A stretch of 64,000 nt of DNA from Bacillota bacterium (GCA_026627345.1 JAPNUP010000010.1:1-64000), one strand, 5' to 3'; numbered from the stretch's first letter, positions 28,601 to 36,075 are shown. Notes: a model not told the origin generated them from the letters alone. Numbers and translations are program-made.

Positions 28601-28781
28601 TCGGCTTGATCCCGTAGACTGCGCACCAGTGATGAAGTTGCGCTAATCCGGCTACTGTGTTGTGATCAGTCAAAGCGAGCGCAGGCATGCCGTGCGCGGC
28701 AGCTTGCGCCACCAGAGATTCTACAGAAGAAGCTCCGTCTAGCATCGAAAAATAGCTGTGAACGTGCAGATGCACAAACAC
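25671..28781 (-). CDS. dnaE2: DNA polymerase III alpha subunit, DnaE2/ImuC-like
   Basis: 1036 residues. The PHP domain begins at once (HLHVHSYFSMLDGA, ALTDHN). The polymerase core has the catalytic aspartates in PDIDIDFD and the HAAAFATTAYKTAYL segment. A C-terminal OB-type region follows (VTVFFTIEDETGFADC). Length and gene neighbourhood fit the error-prone ImuC/DnaE2 group rather than the replicative DnaE. Start GTG at 28781, six bases after the stop of the DUF6504-like gene. An SOS-controlled operon with the imuB-like gene is likely, because a perfect LexA palindrome precedes the first gene. Confidence 0.9.
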   Translation of the reverse strand: MFVHLHVHSYFSMLDGASSVESLVAQAAAHGMPALALTDHNTVAGLAQLHHWCAVYGIKPISGAELTLHDGSHLTVLAKTPTGYENLCRLLTAAYATEAWRRERIVRVPDLLPYTEGLIALSGCRRGQLTKQIIQRRYAEAKRIATFYAQAFAGRYYIELLGDDWPHTERINADLADLGEALGLPLVASANVHYHTPALLPVHDTLRCIATDCDIRTPHGERPLNAAAWLHDEREAARRFARYPEAVANTFRIATSCEVVLRLHEALFPAFDLPSDETDAAAYLRHLVYEGAVQRYPRVDHALRARIDHELQIITQLGYAEYFLVVWDIVRFARRRGIRCAGRGSAADSAAAYCLYITDVDAAGRGLLFERFMSIERSERPDIDIDFDARRRDEVIAYIYDKYGAQHVARVATYQTFRGRSAIREVGAALALPSSLIDTLAKRLPYYVGAQDIEQALDHVPELAPYKSYQDRLKWLWQLSAQITGFPRHFGMHVGGVVISRKPILSLTTLQPSAKGDLIIPWDKEDVEMVGLVKLDILSLRTMSAISDTITLRAQQQQPLDYDAIALDDQATFEMINRGETIGVFQLESPAQRALQARLGADQLEDIVASVALIRPGPVKGNMVDPFVSRRRGVEEIQYLHPKLEPILGKTYGVILYQEQVIAIATSLAQFTPGEADQLRRVMSHARSAEHMDHIGAQFIAKAVQAGVDTHTASQVFAMMKGYASYGFCEAHAAAFATTAYKTAYLVRHYPAEFYAAILNNHPMGYYPIHVVCAEAQRRGVALLGVDCNASDYACTVEEGKIRLGFRLIKGMRKELAEQLQLAREAGPFHSIPALLQRVPSIDPLLAERFIRCGALDSIEPRGRRLALWQLPVWLAARDSLATSLWGDTAGKWSSQETIEAEVSDFSLAEKLRDEYSLLGVGVSGHWLRLYRASLNEQGYTTTQAIDALVDGVTVSLAGLTIRPHRPPTRSGLVTVFFTIEDETGFADCTMFEHVYQESGAVLFTPRGRLVGVTGRVDRRGGQRPQIIVEQVWSLA

Positions 28782-28787
28782 TCTTCA

Positions 28788-29033
28788 TCAATCCCATACT
28801 CGATAGATAAACCACTGGTTTTGTGTACGTTCGAGATCGGCGACTACGCCGTCTCGTGTGGCGATGCGATAGATGATACGTTCCCCTTCACCTGCCCACC
28901 AGTCACCGGACTCACTCCAGCGATCGATCCATTCTTCAACGGTGTGCAAGGTGCCGTCAGCGTCTTGATAGCGTAGCGGGGCTTCGTCTCGCCATGCGCA
29001 AATGTGGATGAGCCGCTTAACCAAGCGGCTCAC
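28788..29033 (-). CDS. Small DUF6504-like protein in the imuB-dnaE2 operon
   Basis: 81-residue tryptophan-rich protein. The central WWAGEGERIIYRIATRDG and the ending NQWFIYRVWD fit the small DUF6504 family, which occurs next to or fused to Y-family polymerases. GTG start, overlapping the imuB-like stop by four bases (GTGA), so translation is coupled. A 9-bp perfect hairpin lies in its first codons (29010-29031). Function is unknown; a mutasome adaptor is a guess from context. Confidence 0.75.
   Translation of the reverse strand: MSRLVKRLIHICAWRDEAPLRYQDADGTLHTVEEWIDRWSESGDWWAGEGERIIYRIATRDGVVADLERTQNQWFIYRVWD
29010..29031 (-). promoter_or_regulatory. Hairpin at the start of the DUF6504-like gene
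   Basis: GAGCCGCTT-loop-AAGCGGCTC is a 9-bp perfect stem with a 4-base loop. In the mRNA it covers the second to ninth codons and touches the GTG start, at the coupled junction with the imuB-like gene. It may make translation depend on ribosomes arriving from upstream. Confidence 0.4.
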
Positions 29034-30241
29034 GCCGATCCATCTACTGTCAGCTGATGGCGCAGTTCTCGGTAGGAAGGGATCATACCCAGTGCCAATC
29101 CACCAGGAATCTTGCGATTGACTTGAAGCAGTGCGCGAGTCAGCGTGTCCTGCTTTTGTGAAGCGGGCGGTCCAGGCGCGTGCTCTGCGAGGTCGAATGA
29201 AAGTTGCTCTGTGGCTAAAGGTCGAATCTCATCTAAGCGAATGGACAGTTCTGTCACAGGTCTGGCGATCTGCGCACAGGCAGGAAGTAACTGGGTGAAC
29301 ATAAAATCGGCGTGCACGATCGGATGCTTCGCTGCACGAATGTACTGGCCTTGTACACCGTCAGCGGTAAGCCAGTAAAGGGTGACTTGCTTAGCCCCTA
29401 CGCCTTCTCTCGTCATCTGTTCAGATAACTCTTGTGTCATGCTGTCTAGTAGATGCGGAATCTGCGTAGTCGCGAGCGCTTCTGCTTGCTCTGCACAAAA
29501 AGAGGCCGTGCGCTGTTCTGGAGGATAATTGCTAGTCAAACGATCCGACTGCCTGGTCAAAGACTGTAACCACACCAAAGCGTCTTTACCAAAACGACGG
29601 CGCAGCAACGTCGCAGGTAGTGCAAGCAGGTCTGCCACTGTGTAGATGCCAAGAGAAAGTAACTGCTCCTTGGCTTTAGTAGGGAGAATCCACAAAGGCG
29701 AAAGAGGCATCGCTGCCAGCCAGTCGCGCTGCCCTTTGGCAAGAGCTGGCGAGACGATCACTTGTTGGCGTCCGAAGCGGCGATAGACGGCGCCTGGGAT
29801 GCGACCACAGCGACTCCACTCCACCAATGCGCGAGCGAGAAAAGGATTCTCTGCAAAGCCGATGCGAAAGCGTTGTTCCACGTTTAACATGTGATCAAGT
29901 GCCTGAACGATCTCGCGCAGCTCCGCAAAAGGTGCGGTAGGTCCTGTGATTTGTAGATAGAAAGCATCCCAGCCTGCTGTCTGAAGCCACGGAGAGAACT
30001 GATACAGGCGTTCCCATACACGTGAAACAGGGCGGGTGGCCTCGTCTTTCTCCTCGATCAAAAGTAGGTTTGGTATGAGCGATAAGGCGGTCTTGACTGG
30101 AAGGGGCGGCTGTACAGCGAGTTTTCTCGCCGATAAGGAGGCGTCTGTGATCCATCCTGCTTGTTGACTCGCCCACAAAGAAGCGTCTGTCTGTGCCCGA
30201 ACGCCTTCTCCGATGCCATAGAGTGTGTAACGCAACAGCAC
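29030..30241 (-). CDS. imuB: ImuB-like inactive Y-family polymerase
   Basis: 403 residues that align with Y-family polymerases from the palm to the little-finger domain. The N-terminal catalytic DxD region is missing or altered (the protein starts RYTLYGIGEG), and the SxDEA motif reads GWDAFYLQITG, so at least two of the three carboxylates are absent. A helix-hairpin-helix region is visible (LLSLGIYTVADLLALPATLLRRRFG split around the hairpin). This is typical of ImuB, which scaffolds ImuC onto the sliding clamp; a clamp-binding peptide is suggested by QLSFDL. GTG at 30241 or TTG two codons later is the start. First gene of the SOS operon. Confidence 0.83.
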   Translation of the reverse strand: MLLRYTLYGIGEGVRAQTDASLWASQQAGWITDASLSARKLAVQPPLPVKTALSLIPNLLLIEEKDEATRPVSRVWERLYQFSPWLQTAGWDAFYLQITGPTAPFAELREIVQALDHMLNVEQRFRIGFAENPFLARALVEWSRCGRIPGAVYRRFGRQQVIVSPALAKGQRDWLAAMPLSPLWILPTKAKEQLLSLGIYTVADLLALPATLLRRRFGKDALVWLQSLTRQSDRLTSNYPPEQRTASFCAEQAEALATTQIPHLLDSMTQELSEQMTREGVGAKQVTLYWLTADGVQGQYIRAAKHPIVHADFMFTQLLPACAQIARPVTELSIRLDEIRPLATEQLSFDLAEHAPGPPASQKQDTLTRALLQVNRKIPGGLALGMIPSYRELRHQLTVDGSA

Positions 30242-30254
30242 CGCCCCCTTTTAT

Positions 30255-30266
30255 GAACATATGTTC
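30255..30266. promoter_or_regulatory. LexA (DinR) SOS box
   Basis: GAACATATGTTC is a perfect palindrome and fits the Bacillus SOS consensus CGAACRNRYGTTYC in its core. It lies between the promoter and the imuB-like start, so LexA bound here would block the imuB-DUF6504-dnaE2 operon. Confidence 0.85.
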
Positions 30267-30277
30267 TTATGCGTGTT

Positions 30278-30306
30278 AGTATACATCGTCAGCGCACAAT
30301 GTGCAA
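30278..30306 (-). promoter_or_regulatory. Sigma-A-type promoter of the imuB-dnaE2 operon
   Basis: On the minus strand TTGCAC (30306-30301) and TATACT (30283-30278) are separated by 17 bases. The LexA palindrome follows 11 bases downstream of the -10 element, over the expected transcription start. Confidence 0.7.
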
Positions 30307-30410
30307 ACAGGTGTTCGGTTTTAGGTATTTACGGTTGGGCTCTTTTCCTGTAAAATTTTCATGGGGATAAAGCCGTTTGGTAGCGGATACCCAGAGAAAG
30401 GGCGTTAGCA

Positions 30411-31424
30411 GTGGCGATCTTGGTGACAGGCGGCGGAGGTTATATTGGCAGTCATACGTGCGTGGAGTTGCTACAAGCGGGAAATGAAGTCATCATTGTC
30501 GATAATTTGGCGAACAGTAAACAGAAGATTGTACAACGGATAGAGGAGATCACGGGAAAGACGTGTACCTTTTACAAGCAAGATCTGTTAGATCGGGCAG
30601 GCCTCGAAATGATATTTGCGCGACATGAGATCGATGTGGTCATTCACTTTGCCGGCCTGAAAGCGGTCGGTGAATCTGTCGCGAAGCCACTGCTTTACTA
30701 TCACAATAACGTAACGGGAACGCTCATTCTCTGTGAAGTCATGCAAGCCTACGGAGTCAAGAAGATCGTTTTCAGCTCTTCTGCGACCGTCTATGGTGCG
30801 CAAGAGCAGGTGCCGTTCACAGAGGATATGCCTTTGTCGCCGATTAACCCGTATGGTCACAGCAAACACATGATTGAGCAGATTCTCCGTGATGTCAGTC
30901 ACTCTGACGAAGCGTGGAGTGTGGCGCTGCTGCGGTATTTCAACCCTGTTGGCGCGCACAAAAGTGGACGCATCGGAGAGGACCCCAGTGGCATCCCGAA
31001 TAATTTGATGCCTTATATCTCACAAGTGGCCGTGGGCAAGCGTGAGCAACTATTCATTTTTGGCGCTGACTATAAGACGATAGACGGTACCGGGGTGCGC
31101 GACTATATTCACGTCGTGGATTTGGCGCTTGGGCATTTGCAGGCGGTGAAATGGGTGCGGCAACAAAAGGGGGTAGAGGCGTTCAACCTCGGGACAGGGC
31201 AAGGGTATAGTGTGCTTGAGATCGTACGTGCATTTGAACAGGCCTCTGGGGTTGCCATTCCTTATACGATTACAGCCCGCCGCAGTGGGGATACCGCTGT
31301 CAGTTACGCGGATCCCACCAAGGCGAAGCGTGAACTCGATTGGATCGCCACACATACGCTCCATGAGATGTGCGCAGATACATGGCGCTGGCAATCAGCC
31401 AATCCCGATGGCTACGGAGCGTGA
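30411..31424 (+). CDS. galE: UDP-glucose 4-epimerase
   Basis: 337-residue extended SDR that interconverts UDP-glucose and UDP-galactose, supplying precursors for surface glycans. The NAD-binding GGGGYIGSH is at residues 7-15, the substrate-region FSSSATVYG and the catalytic YGHSK follow, and FNLGTGQGYSV is near the C-terminus. GTG start with GAAAGGG about 8 bases upstream. Its 5' region is shared with the divergent SOS operon, but the LexA site is over 140 bases away. Confidence 0.96.
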   Translation: MAILVTGGGGYIGSHTCVELLQAGNEVIIVDNLANSKQKIVQRIEEITGKTCTFYKQDLLDRAGLEMIFARHEIDVVIHFAGLKAVGESVAKPLLYYHNNVTGTLILCEVMQAYGVKKIVFSSSATVYGAQEQVPFTEDMPLSPINPYGHSKHMIEQILRDVSHSDEAWSVALLRYFNPVGAHKSGRIGEDPSGIPNNLMPYISQVAVGKREQLFIFGADYKTIDGTGVRDYIHVVDLALGHLQAVKWVRQQKGVEAFNLGTGQGYSVLEIVRAFEQASGVAIPYTITARRSGDTAVSYADPTKAKRELDWIATHTLHEMCADTWRWQSANPDGYGA

Positions 31425-31429
31425 AAGCG

Positions 31430-32272
31430 TCAGCTGCCGGACGTGACAGGACCGCTTTTGAGTACGTGAATGATTTGTTGCACCGTCATACCAGACGTAA
31501 AGGTATAGGTTCCAGCCTGTACATCGCTGTTTAGCCCGTCTTGCTTCATCGTCATGTCAAATCCCATGGCACTTGGCACCAGCTTTTTGTCAGCCAAAAA
31601 CTGCGCCAGATTATACAACGGCATACCTAGACCCAGTGTAAACGTATAGCTGCTCTTTTGCGGCGGTGCCACGGTTACCTTTGGCGCGACCTGACGGCTA
31701 TGCAGTGATGGTCGCGCATGTTGGGCGGCCGTGACTGTAGTGGTTTTGGCTATTGCTGGTGCCTGTGTGATTTGGCTGGCTGCCGTTTGCACAGGCTTGG
31801 CGACTAGCGAATGAGCGGACAGTCCGTGACTGGCAAAGCCAATGGCGGCTGCCGCGACGATGACTGCCGCCGTCGTCGTACGCGATAACCAGCGGGCTTC
31901 GAACAGAGGACGGTGATACACGGATACGACGCGATCCACGCTCCACTGATCGTGTTCGCACAAAAGGCGCACCACGATGCCCATGCCACCTTGGCCTCCG
32001 CGTACATAAAAGACGGGCACATCCTCTTGCACTTGCGCAGCGATAATTTCTCCATGCCAGATCGAGCGCCAGAGTTTCACCAAAGAGTCGTGGTCGTCTG
32101 GGAAACGGCCATCGAGTCCAGTGAGTGCGCGACTGACTTCCATCACAAATACCTGTGTAGGGAGAGGCGGAAGTCCGATCTGTCTAGCAGCGCGGTGTAA
32201 CGAGTGGTGCACGACTTCAGATACAAAAGAGCGCATCAGTGTATTGGGTTCTACGGACGCTACCTGTTGCAA
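31430..32272 (-). CDS. Membrane protein with an MltG/YceG-like N-terminal-type domain, no catalytic domain
   Basis: 280 residues. An N-terminal region of about 125 residues looks cytoplasmic and is not recognised. One membrane segment follows (TTAAVIVAAAAIGFASHGL, about 128-146), then a linker rich in Ala, Thr, Gln and Pro. The last 70 residues, from about 205, match the small LysM-like domain of MltG (LYNLAQFLADKKLVP, QAGTYTFTSGMTVQQIIHVL); the transglycosylase part of MltG is absent. TTG start with GAGGG 7 bases upstream. It follows the MreB-like gene by 23 bases, so it is in the c-di-AMP-riboswitch operon. Likely extracytoplasmic binding of cell wall (inference). Confidence 0.7.
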   Translation of the reverse strand: MQQVASVEPNTLMRSFVSEVVHHSLHRAARQIGLPPLPTQVFVMEVSRALTGLDGRFPDDHDSLVKLWRSIWHGEIIAAQVQEDVPVFYVRGGQGGMGIVVRLLCEHDQWSVDRVVSVYHRPLFEARWLSRTTTAAVIVAAAAIGFASHGLSAHSLVAKPVQTAASQITQAPAIAKTTTVTAAQHARPSLHSRQVAPKVTVAPPQKSSYTFTLGLGMPLYNLAQFLADKKLVPSAMGFDMTMKQDGLNSDVQAGTYTFTSGMTVQQIIHVLKSGPVTSGS

Positions 32273-32295
32273 GGAATATCCCTCTTTCTTGTTAC

Positions 32296-33390
32296 TCAGT
32301 CTTCAGGCTGAGTTGACTGCGTGTGCGTTTTTTTGCCAAACAGTTGTTGAACACTTTGGGCGACCTGCTCCGATAGCGCCGCCATAGGTGTTCTGGCGTT
32401 GTGAGACTTTAGCTGGGCCGACTTCTCGATCAGGCCGCGAATCACACAACTCTCCGGTTCTTTTGCCACTGTGGTTGGCACGCCGACTCTTTGTTCAATT
32501 TTACTTACCAACAGTGCGATGCGGGCCAGTCCGCCTGTCAACACAATGCCTCGCTCAGAGATGTCACCCGCGAGTTCAGGCTCGCACGTCGATATCGTCT
32601 GCGCAATCAGATCGATAACCGACGCGGCATAAGCGGTGAGCAACTCATCGACAATCGCACGCTTTACAAAGACTGTACCAGGCAATCCTGTGCGCAGATT
32701 GCGACCGCGCACGTTTTGCCCAGCGAGTTCTGGTTGCATAGACAATTCTCGTTTCATGTTTTCAGCCGTTTGTTCACCGATCAAGAAGAAATACTCTTTG
32801 CGCACGCGTTCCGCAATCAACCGGTCCATCTCCTGACCGCCATTCGGCAGGCGTCGGCTTTCCACCACTTCACCCATCGAGAGGACCGATGCTTCCGTCA
32901 CGCCGCCCCCGAGGTGTACGAGCAGACAGCCCGTGGCCGTATGCATCGGCAAAGAGGCGCCGAGACCTGCGGCAACCGAGGCTGGTACAAGCTCGATACG
33001 TTGTGCGCCGGCGAGTCGGCCTGCCTCTTGCAAAGAGCGACTCTGGATGTGTGTGAGATTAGATGGAACGGCGATGGTCAGGGAAACTTTAGAACGGAAG
33101 CGACGTGGTGAGAATTGCTCAATGCACGACCGCATAATGGCAGCGGTCGCTTCAAGATCGACGATAACACCTTCTTGCACGGGATGTACGATCTGCACAC
33201 GTTCAGGGCTACGACCGATCATCCGCTTAGCCTGCGTACCGATCAGAGGTGTTTTGGTTTTCGCGTGAGCGACCACACAAGGTTCTTGGATAACTTGTCC
33301 TTTGCCAGTTGCTGCGCGGTAGTGCGTTGTGCCAACATCCATCATCAGATGCACTGCGTCCACATTCCTTTTGTACACAGATACACCCAT
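32296..33390 (-). CDS. MreB-like actin ATPase (divergent paralogue)
   Basis: 364 residues matching MreB/Mbl over the full length: phosphate-1 loop MDVGTTHYRAA (DLGTAN in MreB), GTQAKRMIGRSPE, VHPVQEGVIVDLEAT, VPSNLTHIQSRSLQEAGRLAGA, HLGGGVTEASV, NGGQEMDRLI, IGEQTAENMK and VLTGGLARI. The nucleotide-binding motifs are relaxed compared with MreB, so it is a divergent paralogue. The ATG at 33390 follows AGGGGA; the long upstream open frame is only the leader read through. It sits behind a c-di-AMP riboswitch and a terminator, with the MltG-like-domain protein downstream. A role in wall synthesis under osmotic control is inferred. Confidence 0.82.
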   Translation of the reverse strand: MGVSVYKRNVDAVHLMMDVGTTHYRAATGKGQVIQEPCVVAHAKTKTPLIGTQAKRMIGRSPERVQIVHPVQEGVIVDLEATAAIMRSCIEQFSPRRFRSKVSLTIAVPSNLTHIQSRSLQEAGRLAGAQRIELVPASVAAGLGASLPMHTATGCLLVHLGGGVTEASVLSMGEVVESRRLPNGGQEMDRLIAERVRKEYFFLIGEQTAENMKRELSMQPELAGQNVRGRNLRTGLPGTVFVKRAIVDELLTAYAASVIDLIAQTISTCEPELAGDISERGIVLTGGLARIALLVSKIEQRVGVPTTVAKEPESCVIRGLIEKSAQLKSHNARTPMAALSEQVAQSVQQLFGKKTHTQSTQPED

Positions 33391-33409
33391 AAATCCCCTG
33401 GTTTTACAC

Positions 33410-33442
33410 AAAAAACTCCCCGTAGTCAATCCCACGGAGAGT
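33410..33442 (-). terminator. Leader terminator (attenuator) of the mreB-like operon
   Basis: On the minus strand ACTCTCCGT and ACGGGGAGT form a 9-bp stem with one wobble, followed by six T residues. It lies 20 bases before the MreB-like ATG and downstream of the c-di-AMP aptamer, so ligand-controlled premature termination is the likely mechanism. Confidence 0.75.
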
Positions 33443-33450
33443 GTCTCTAT

Positions 33451-33505
33451 CTCTGAATAACGGCGGCAGCTGCTTATTCTTCCCGCAGACGGTGGTGGAA
33501 AACAG
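33451..33505 (-). repeat. Dispersed hairpin repeat, copy 3, inside the riboswitch leader
   Basis: Read on the minus strand: CCACCGTCTGCGGGAAGAAT, then AAGCAGCTGCCGCCG and TTATTCAGAGA. It sits between the c-di-AMP aptamer and the terminator, in the same orientation relative to its gene as copies 1, 2, 4 and 6. Confidence 0.8.
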
Positions 33506-33589
33506 TTCTGTTGCCCGCCTATGGGAGTTTCATGTGCAAGTCTCGGCACAAAAGCCATCCTCGCACTCGCGCACTCGTCTATACATATT

Positions 33590-33740
33590 CATGTACAGAT
33601 TAGTCGAGGCGCTCTCCATGGACGCTTGCGAAGTTAGCTGACGGACTCGGGCAGGAGATCGCCCTACTGGTTATGGCCAGATTCGCCCCAAAAGCCTGGT
33701 TCCTCCGCTTCCTTTCGGAATTCAGCGTAAAATCGTATCT
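33590..33740 (-). ncRNA. c-di-AMP riboswitch (ydaO/yuaA class)
   Basis: The minus strand carries the conserved pieces of the ydaO/yuaA aptamer in order: GGAGGAACC (33706-33698), GGGGCGAAT (33689-33681), GCCCGAGTCCGTCAGCTAAC (33652-33633) and CTTCGCAAGCGTC (33633-33621). These riboswitches turn genes off when c-di-AMP is bound and typically control wall hydrolases and osmolyte or potassium transport. Here the downstream operon is the MreB-like plus MltG-like-domain pair. Exact edges are approximate. Confidence 0.88.
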
Positions 33741-33826
33741 GGTTGTACAAGTATTATAGATGACAAGACGGCGAAACGTCAAGATTCGACAATCGCGCCG
33801 TCGGATACAATGGACAGGCTTGCCGA

Positions 33827-35941
33827 TCACGCCTGAGGCAAATGATCGTGGATATAGCCAAAGATGGCGTTCAAACGTTCGATGCGTAGCTTAGGCTTGC
33901 CGTTTCGCGATAGCCCGTGGCTGGCATTCGGAATGCGCACCAGTTCGACTTCGCCGCCGAAGCGCTTGATATTGACATAAAACTGCTCGGCTTGCTCCAT
34001 CGGACAGCGTAAATCATTCTCTGAGTGAATCAGCAGCAGCGGCGTTTTCACGTTTTGCGCATAGGCCAGTGGAGACATTTCCCATAGACGTTCGCGGTTG
34101 GTGAAGATGTCGCCGCCGAGTTGAGACTCGACGAACAGCGGACCGACGTCCGAGACTCCGTAGAACGACAGCCAGTTGGAGATCGAGCGTTGCGATGCGG
34201 CCGCAAAGAAGCGATCAGTGTGCCCGACCAGCCAGTTGGTCATAAAGCCACCATAGCTACCGCCTGTCACGGCGACGCGACTGCTGTCGAGAAACTCGAA
34301 AGTAGCCAGCGCGGCATCCAGTCCATTTTGCACATCTGCAGCATCGCCATCGCCATAGTGAAGGCGAACGGCGTTGACGAACGCTTGCCCGTAACTCATG
34401 CCGCCGCGCGGGTTGGTCAGCACGACCGCGTAGCCTTGCGCTGCAAACCACTGCATCTCGTGAAACATCGCATACCCGTAGTTCAATTGCGGGCCGCCGT
34501 GAATCTCGAGAATCACAGGGTATTTCTTGCCGGCCTCATAATGGGCAGGTTTCATCACCCAACCTTGTACACGCCAGTCGTCTTGCGAGGTGTAGTAGAA
34601 AGCCTCCGGTTCGACGACTGTCAACTCTTCGAGCAAACGGATATTGCTATCGTCCAAACGCAGCTCTTCGGCGGGGAAAAAAGCGACCTTTTGCTCGTGC
34701 ATCGCTTCTGTAACGCCGCGAAAAGTGCGTGGGCGTGCCGTTTCATGAGCCACGCTCACCGCCGCCATTTGACAAGGATTCGTCTGCGTGGCGTAGGAGA
34801 TGACAAACAGGCTGTCGCCGTCGTACGAGAAGCCGAAGACATCCCGATCGCCGCCGATTACCACACCTGCTTCGAAGGTGCCGCTCGCTATGTCAAACCG
34901 CACAACCTCTGAGCGGCCTTCGCGCGTGCTGAGCTCATACAGGTACTTGCCATCTTGTGACCACGTTGGGCGCACACCACGTGCATTGCCGCGCATGTCC
35001 GTCAGATTCGTGCAACCGATCTGATCAGGGAATTGCGCAGTCACGTGCGTCACCGCGCCGCCTTCTGCCGGTAACAAGAACAGGTGCGTGTGCGCCGCCG
35101 ACCAATAGGTAAACAGTTCTTCTCCGTGTCCAGCTACAGCGAGCGTATGACCGTCTGGTGAGTAGCTCAGCGTCTGCGCGGACAAGGTATCGCATAAAAG
35201 CTCTAGATCGCCCCCTGCTACAGGTACGCGATAGATATTCGACTTCCACCACTCGATGTCTGGGTTCGGTGTGCGATTGGAGCAAAAAGCGATGTACTTT
35301 CCATCGGGTGAAACAGCAGGGGAGCCCACGTTGTAGGGGCCAAACGTCAACTGCCGAAAATCGCCTGTGGCCACGTCAACTGCCACAAGTTGTCGGTGTA
35401 GCCCTCTGTGAAAGCCCTCGCCGTCCCCTTTGTACGTCAGGCGCGTGATGCGCTTCGGGCCGTTGGCAAAATCTTTCTTTTCTTTCTCGCGTTCTTCCTT
35501 AATCTCTTTGTCCGAAAGTTCGGGTGCGTAGACTGCGATCTCCTCGTCTGCTCGCACAGGCACAAGGCCAAACAAAGTCTTGCCATCCGCAGAAAACTGC
35601 AATCCGCTCATGCCATGGCGAAAGCGCGTCAATTGGCGAGCTTCGCCACCATTCATCGGGAGAACCCATACTTGTGAGCCGCAGGCGCGGTCAGAGACGA
35701 AGGCAATGACTGTGCCGTCAGGCGACCACTGCGCTCCGGAATTGTTGGTGCCGCTACTCGTTAACGCGCGTATTTGCCGACCTTCTGTGTCGCTGATCAC
35801 CAGTTGGGTGGTGTAACCGTCTTCTTTGACGTCAGGCACCGTTTTCTCCCATACAACTAGTCGACCATCTGGGGACAAGACAGGGTTGGCGACCAACTCA
35901 AAGCGCTGCACATCTTCGGCAGTAATCAGGCGTTTGGACAA
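33827..35941 (-). CDS. S9 family prolyl/acylaminoacyl peptidase (S9C type)
   Basis: 704-residue serine peptidase. The first 430 residues form a WD40/TolB-like propeller with repeated SPDG motifs (SPDGRLVVW, SPDGTVIAF, SPDGKYIAF, SPDGHTLAV). The C-terminal alpha/beta hydrolase has the nucleophile in TGGSYGGFMTN, the aspartate region HSENDLRCP and the histidine in NASHGLSR. It cleaves short peptides in the cytoplasm. The TTG at 35941 is preferred over GTG at 35950 because AAGGAG lies 8 bases before the TTG but touches the GTG. A repeat copy precedes it. Confidence 0.92.
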   Translation of the reverse strand: MSKRLITAEDVQRFELVANPVLSPDGRLVVWEKTVPDVKEDGYTTQLVISDTEGRQIRALTSSGTNNSGAQWSPDGTVIAFVSDRACGSQVWVLPMNGGEARQLTRFRHGMSGLQFSADGKTLFGLVPVRADEEIAVYAPELSDKEIKEEREKEKKDFANGPKRITRLTYKGDGEGFHRGLHRQLVAVDVATGDFRQLTFGPYNVGSPAVSPDGKYIAFCSNRTPNPDIEWWKSNIYRVPVAGGDLELLCDTLSAQTLSYSPDGHTLAVAGHGEELFTYWSAAHTHLFLLPAEGGAVTHVTAQFPDQIGCTNLTDMRGNARGVRPTWSQDGKYLYELSTREGRSEVVRFDIASGTFEAGVVIGGDRDVFGFSYDGDSLFVISYATQTNPCQMAAVSVAHETARPRTFRGVTEAMHEQKVAFFPAEELRLDDSNIRLLEELTVVEPEAFYYTSQDDWRVQGWVMKPAHYEAGKKYPVILEIHGGPQLNYGYAMFHEMQWFAAQGYAVVLTNPRGGMSYGQAFVNAVRLHYGDGDAADVQNGLDAALATFEFLDSSRVAVTGGSYGGFMTNWLVGHTDRFFAAASQRSISNWLSFYGVSDVGPLFVESQLGGDIFTNRERLWEMSPLAYAQNVKTPLLLIHSENDLRCPMEQAEQFYVNIKRFGGEVELVRIPNASHGLSRNGKPKLRIERLNAIFGYIHDHLPQA

Positions 35942-36008
35942 GGGATGCACTCCTTCGTAACTCGTATGTTTCTATTTTCTTCGGAATGCGTAGAATTTGC
36001 AAGTCTCT

Positions 36009-36075
36009 CTCTGAATAATGACGCTAGCCGCTTATTTTCCCCGCAGACGCTAGCGCGACAGCACCATGTTACCGT
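36009..36075 (-). repeat. Dispersed hairpin repeat, copy 4
   Basis: Minus-strand reading: GGTAACATGGTGCTGTCGCG, then CTAGCGTCTGCGGGGAAAAT, then AAGCGGCTAGCGTCATTATT. This is one of the most complete copies. It lies about 68 bases before the S9 peptidase start, in the sense orientation. Confidence 0.85.

Noticed and set aside
33391-33558. Extended N-terminus of the MreB-like protein
   Set aside because: It translates the leader, including the terminator and repeat copy 3, and has no family similarity.
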